NCBI GenBank assembly: GCA_001661245.1
Contig: KV454018.1
Span: forward strand, 188,692 to 252,691
DNA: 64,000 nt
From: Pachysolen tannophilus NRRL Y-2460
Taxonomy: Eukaryota > Ascomycota > Pichiomycetes > Alaninales > Pachysolenaceae
Direction: 5' to 3'
Part shown: positions 61,876-64,000 of the stretch, piece by piece
Position numbering within the stretch: the first letter of the stretch is position 1
Layout of the letters: the number at the start of each line of letters is the position of its first letter
Position numbers and translations under genes: made by a program
The notes under the pieces: generated by a model
What the model saw: the letters and a program-made list of their open reading frames with translations, nothing else
Told to the model about the DNA's origin: nothing
The model's database searches: none

Positions 61876-61992
61876 TTATTTGTTGGCTAACTTCTTTCTG
61901 TTCTTGATGTATTTAGATAACCAAATAGCAAAGACAGCAACTGCGATAACGAATATCAAGCAAAAGACTAAGATAACACCAGCTGGGAACAT
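61876..61992 (-). CDS. PMP1: PMP1/PMP2-type proteolipid of the plasma-membrane H+-ATPase
   Basis: A 38-residue ORF, too short for ordinary gene calling. It begins MFPAGVILVFCLIF, aligning with LPGGVILVFILVGL of S. cerevisiae Pmp1. One membrane helix (about residues 4-26) is followed by a basic cytosolic tail (LSKYIKNRKKLANK), the same layout as Pmp1/Pmp2, small isoproteolipids that associate with and stimulate Pma1. An in-frame TAA lies upstream. A leader intron with good splice signals ends 11 bases before the ATG, supporting a real transcript. The 3' UTR runs into the MCM1 upstream region. Confidence 0.8.
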   Translation of the reverse strand: MFPAGVILVFCLIFVIAVAVFAIWLSKYIKNRKKLANK

Positions 61993-62002
61993 TGTGAATA
62001 AA

Positions 62003-62155
62003 CTATTTTAAAAAAAATAAAAAATAAAAAATTAGTTAGTTATTTATTAAAATTAAAATTCATCAATTAATAGAATAATGGATAATTTTTTTTTTTTTTG
62101 AGTAATCAATTATAAAAATAATCAATCCATTAACCTAATAATAATAATCACTTAC
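62003..62155 (-). other. Probable 5'-UTR intron of the PMP1-like gene
   Basis: The minus strand has donor GTAAGT at 62155, branch site TAACTAAC at 62042-62035 and acceptor AATAG ending at 62003, followed by TTTATTCACA and the ATG. The length is about 153 nt. Confidence 0.7.
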
Positions 62156-63270
62156 TTTGATTGTTTTTAATGATTTTTCTTTTTGCAATTAAATTAATTA
62201 AACCTTCAAAATTTTTTTCTTAAAAAAAAAAATGAAGAAATAAATAAAAAATAAGTAGAAATTCCCAAAATTAAAAATGGAAAAGAAAAAACTAAAAAAT
62301 AAAAAAAAAATTATTAAAAAAAAAAAAAAAAATTAAAATAAAATAAAATACCTTTTCCTTTTACTATCTAAAATGGAAATTGTTTATTATTTATGTCGAA
62401 GAATTAATTTATTGTGCTCATAATAAAAGAAAAAAGAGTTAATGAATTAGTGAGAGAAAAAAATGAAGAAAAAAAAAAAGAAAAAAAAGAATCCGGTTTT
62501 CTCGAAACCATAGAAACTCTATGTCATACATTATGAATTGTTAATATATTTTAATTTAACGACGGCTATTCAAGTATTAAACCCAGCCGTTTTTCATCTG
62601 TTTATGGACAGAATAGGGTAATAACAAGCTAGACATATACATTGGGTTTAAAAATTAAAAATAAAAAAATTTTCGCATGCGGATAGTACGGGAAACTAAT
62701 GAAAAGATGAGGGTACGAATATCCCGAAATTAAAAGGCTGGTTTAGAATAACGCTACTATTTTCCTAATAGTTTTTTAGTTTTAAAATTAAATTTTATTA
62801 GTTTGTTAAACTATGTTTCGGGTACTCGCATAATCCCATTGGTGCTGGTAGCCCCACCCACCCATCTTAATTACAACCTATCTTTTTTTATTCCTAATTT
62901 TTGTTTTACCGGTAAATATCAAAACATCTTTTCGGTTGCGGTATTTTTTTTTTTTTTTGGTTTTTCTTTGTTGTTGTTTTATTGTTTTGTTTTTATTTAC
63001 TTTCTTCGAGTTTATTTCCCGATTGGTTTTTTAGGACCGAAATTTTTTTCTTCTTTTTCTTCTTTTGTATTAAAGGGGAAAGGAAAGGAAAGGAAAGGAA
63101 AGGTTAAAAGAAAAAATTGTACTCAAATTTACTCGAAATGATGTTAATTTTCATAATTTAGTCTATCTCTATATCTCTCTATATATATATATATATATTA
63201 TATATATATAATTACAATGGGTTGTTGTTGGTCTCTTGGTCTCTTGGTCTCTTGGTTTAATTTAAATTGA
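62156..63270. other. Upstream region of the PMP1-like gene and spacer
   Basis: About 1.1 kb without a convincing gene. It holds poly-A/T tracts, GGAAA tandem units (63077-63103), a (TA)n block (63180-63210), and a GGTCTCTT tandem run (63229-63255). A 112-codon frame at 62803-63141 is phenylalanine-rich from poly-T and looks spurious. Confidence 0.45.
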
Positions 63271-63312
63271 TTGAAAGTCTCAGCCGGCCATTGCACGGCT
63301 GAGACTTTTCAA
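63271..63312. repeat. Strong hairpin, 16-bp stem with 9-base loop
   Basis: TTGAAAGTCTCAGCCG (63271-63286) pairs with CGGCTGAGACTTTTCAA (63296-63312), with one bulged T, around loop GCCATTGCA. It lies 40-80 bases downstream of the stop of the minus-strand amidotransferase gene, so it is probably in its 3' UTR or terminator region. It stands out for GC content in very AT-rich DNA. Confidence 0.85.
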
Positions 63313-63353
63313 ACAAACCAAAAAAAAAAAAAAAAAAAAACCTTTCTTTTCAG

Positions 63354-64000
63354 TTATTCATTCATAAGAAAATTAACAAATGATTCACCAATTAATGCAC
63401 CTTCATTTTCACTATTTGCATTCAGTTCAAGAAATTTTTCACATAATTCAGGATTAGTTTTACGGAAAACTAATTCAATAATTTTATTTGAAAATTGTTT
63501 TGAAAATTCTGGATGTCCTTGAACTGTTAATATTTTACATTTTAAACTATAAATTCCTTGTATTTTACAATAAATTGTACTTCCAATATTTATAAAATCA
63601 TATTTTTCATCTGGTAATGAATAAATATAATCTTTATGCATTTCTATTAAATTAATATTTTTTTTAAAATAATTTTTAAAAAAAAAATTTTTTGATAAAT
63701 TTTCATTTAATTTAATTTTTTGAATTCCTGCTTCCCATCCTTGTGGATTTCTACAAACTTTACCACCAAATGCAATATTTATAATTTGCAGACCAAAACA
63801 AACACCAACTATAGGTTTATGATAAATTTTAACAATAGATCGAATAAATTCAATTAATTTTAATATCCATCCATCATCACTAAAAGAATCACTTCTTGAA
63901 CCTGTTATATAAAAACCTTTAATTTTTAAAATATCTTCTGATGAAGGTAATTCTTCAAGTATAGCATGATATTTTTTAAAATTTAATTTCATACCACCAT
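63354..64000 (-). CDS. Putative class I glutamine amidotransferase (YLR126C-like), 5' end outside window
   Basis: The frame is open to the window edge, and the visible part (from about KKYHAILEELPSSEDI) lacks the first 50 or so residues expected from S. cerevisiae YLR126C, so the true start lies beyond 64000. GFYITGSRSDSFSDDGWILKL, the nucleophile elbow GVCFGLQIINIAFGGKVCRNP with catalytic Cys, and TVQGHPEFS with catalytic His identify the GATase1 fold; a Glu following HPE is also present. YLR126C-like enzymes are free-standing amidotransferase-type proteins related to GMP-synthase glutaminase domains, with no settled substrate (some relatives cleave gamma-glutamyl peptides). The gene is very AT-rich, with long FFK/NFF stretches. 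Confidence 0.85.
   Translation of the reverse strand, partial: GGMKLNFKKYHAILEELPSSEDILKIKGFYITGSRSDSFSDDGWILKLIEFIRSIVKIYHKPIVGVCFGLQIINIAFGGKVCRNPQGWEAGIQKIKLNENLSKNFFFKNYFKKNINLIEMHKDYIYSLPDEKYDFINIGSTIYCKIQGIYSLKCKILTVQGHPEFSKQFSNKIIELVFRKTNPELCEKFLELNANSENEGALIGESFVNFLMNE

Noticed and set aside
62803-63141. 112-codon frame with a phenylalanine-rich hydrophobic centre
   Set aside because: The hydrophobicity comes from poly-T tracts; the start and end have no protein-like features.

Overview
The window reads as a gene-dense, very AT-rich chromosome segment of an ascomycete budding yeast (Saccharomycotina). The evidence is compact genes with short spacers, sparse GT-AG introns with TACTAAC-type branch points, RNA polymerase III tRNA genes, and a set of typical yeast genes: DOA10/SSM4, GDE1, CDC8, RGT1, RIM9, RPF1, GGC1, ADK1, CDT1, APN1, IOC4 and MCM1. 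A copper amine oxidase, absent from Saccharomyces cerevisiae, and a short Cdc13 with only two OB folds point to a Candida-like lineage. CTG codons are missing from large conserved genes, and where they do occur in conserved proteins they sit at polar positions, so CUG is probably read as serine (less likely alanine) rather than leucine.

Layout. 1-9.9 kb: the 3' part of the DOA10 ubiquitin ligase, a repeat-rich type II membrane protein, a copper amine oxidase and a small secreted protein. 10-16.8 kb: a long gene-poor stretch with tRNA-Pro, then GDE1 with a Pho4-type CACGTG upstream, and a possible mitochondrial microprotein. 17-24 kb: an N gap with duplicated ends, intron-containing tRNA-Tyr, CDC8, a two-exon HeH-like membrane protein, and a YCR023C-type MFS transporter. 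24-28.5 kb: TRS85 is split into two halves on opposite strands, next to an EMP70/TM9 gene left with a very short upstream region. 29-42 kb: RGT1, a spliced eIF4E-binding (EAP1-like) protein, a mitochondrial protein, a zinc-cluster factor and RIM9. 42-50 kb: RPF1, GGC1, a second gap, ADK1 and a spliced low-complexity protein. 50-58.5 kb: CDT1, a Dgr2/WDR44-like WD40 protein, a short CDC13, APN1 and IOC4. 59-64 kb: a third gap with duplicated ends, MCM1 and a 38-residue PMP1-type proteolipid (both with probable 5'-UTR introns), and the end of a YLR126C-like glutamine amidotransferase that runs off the window.

The genes are ordinary dispersed eukaryotic loci, not an operon or a dedicated system. 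I saw no CRISPR, no integrated virus and no LTR element. The strongest points for follow-up are the inversion-split TRS85, the CUG reassignment, the compact Cdc13, the tiny PMP1-like gene, and gap-flanking duplications that look like assembly artefacts.
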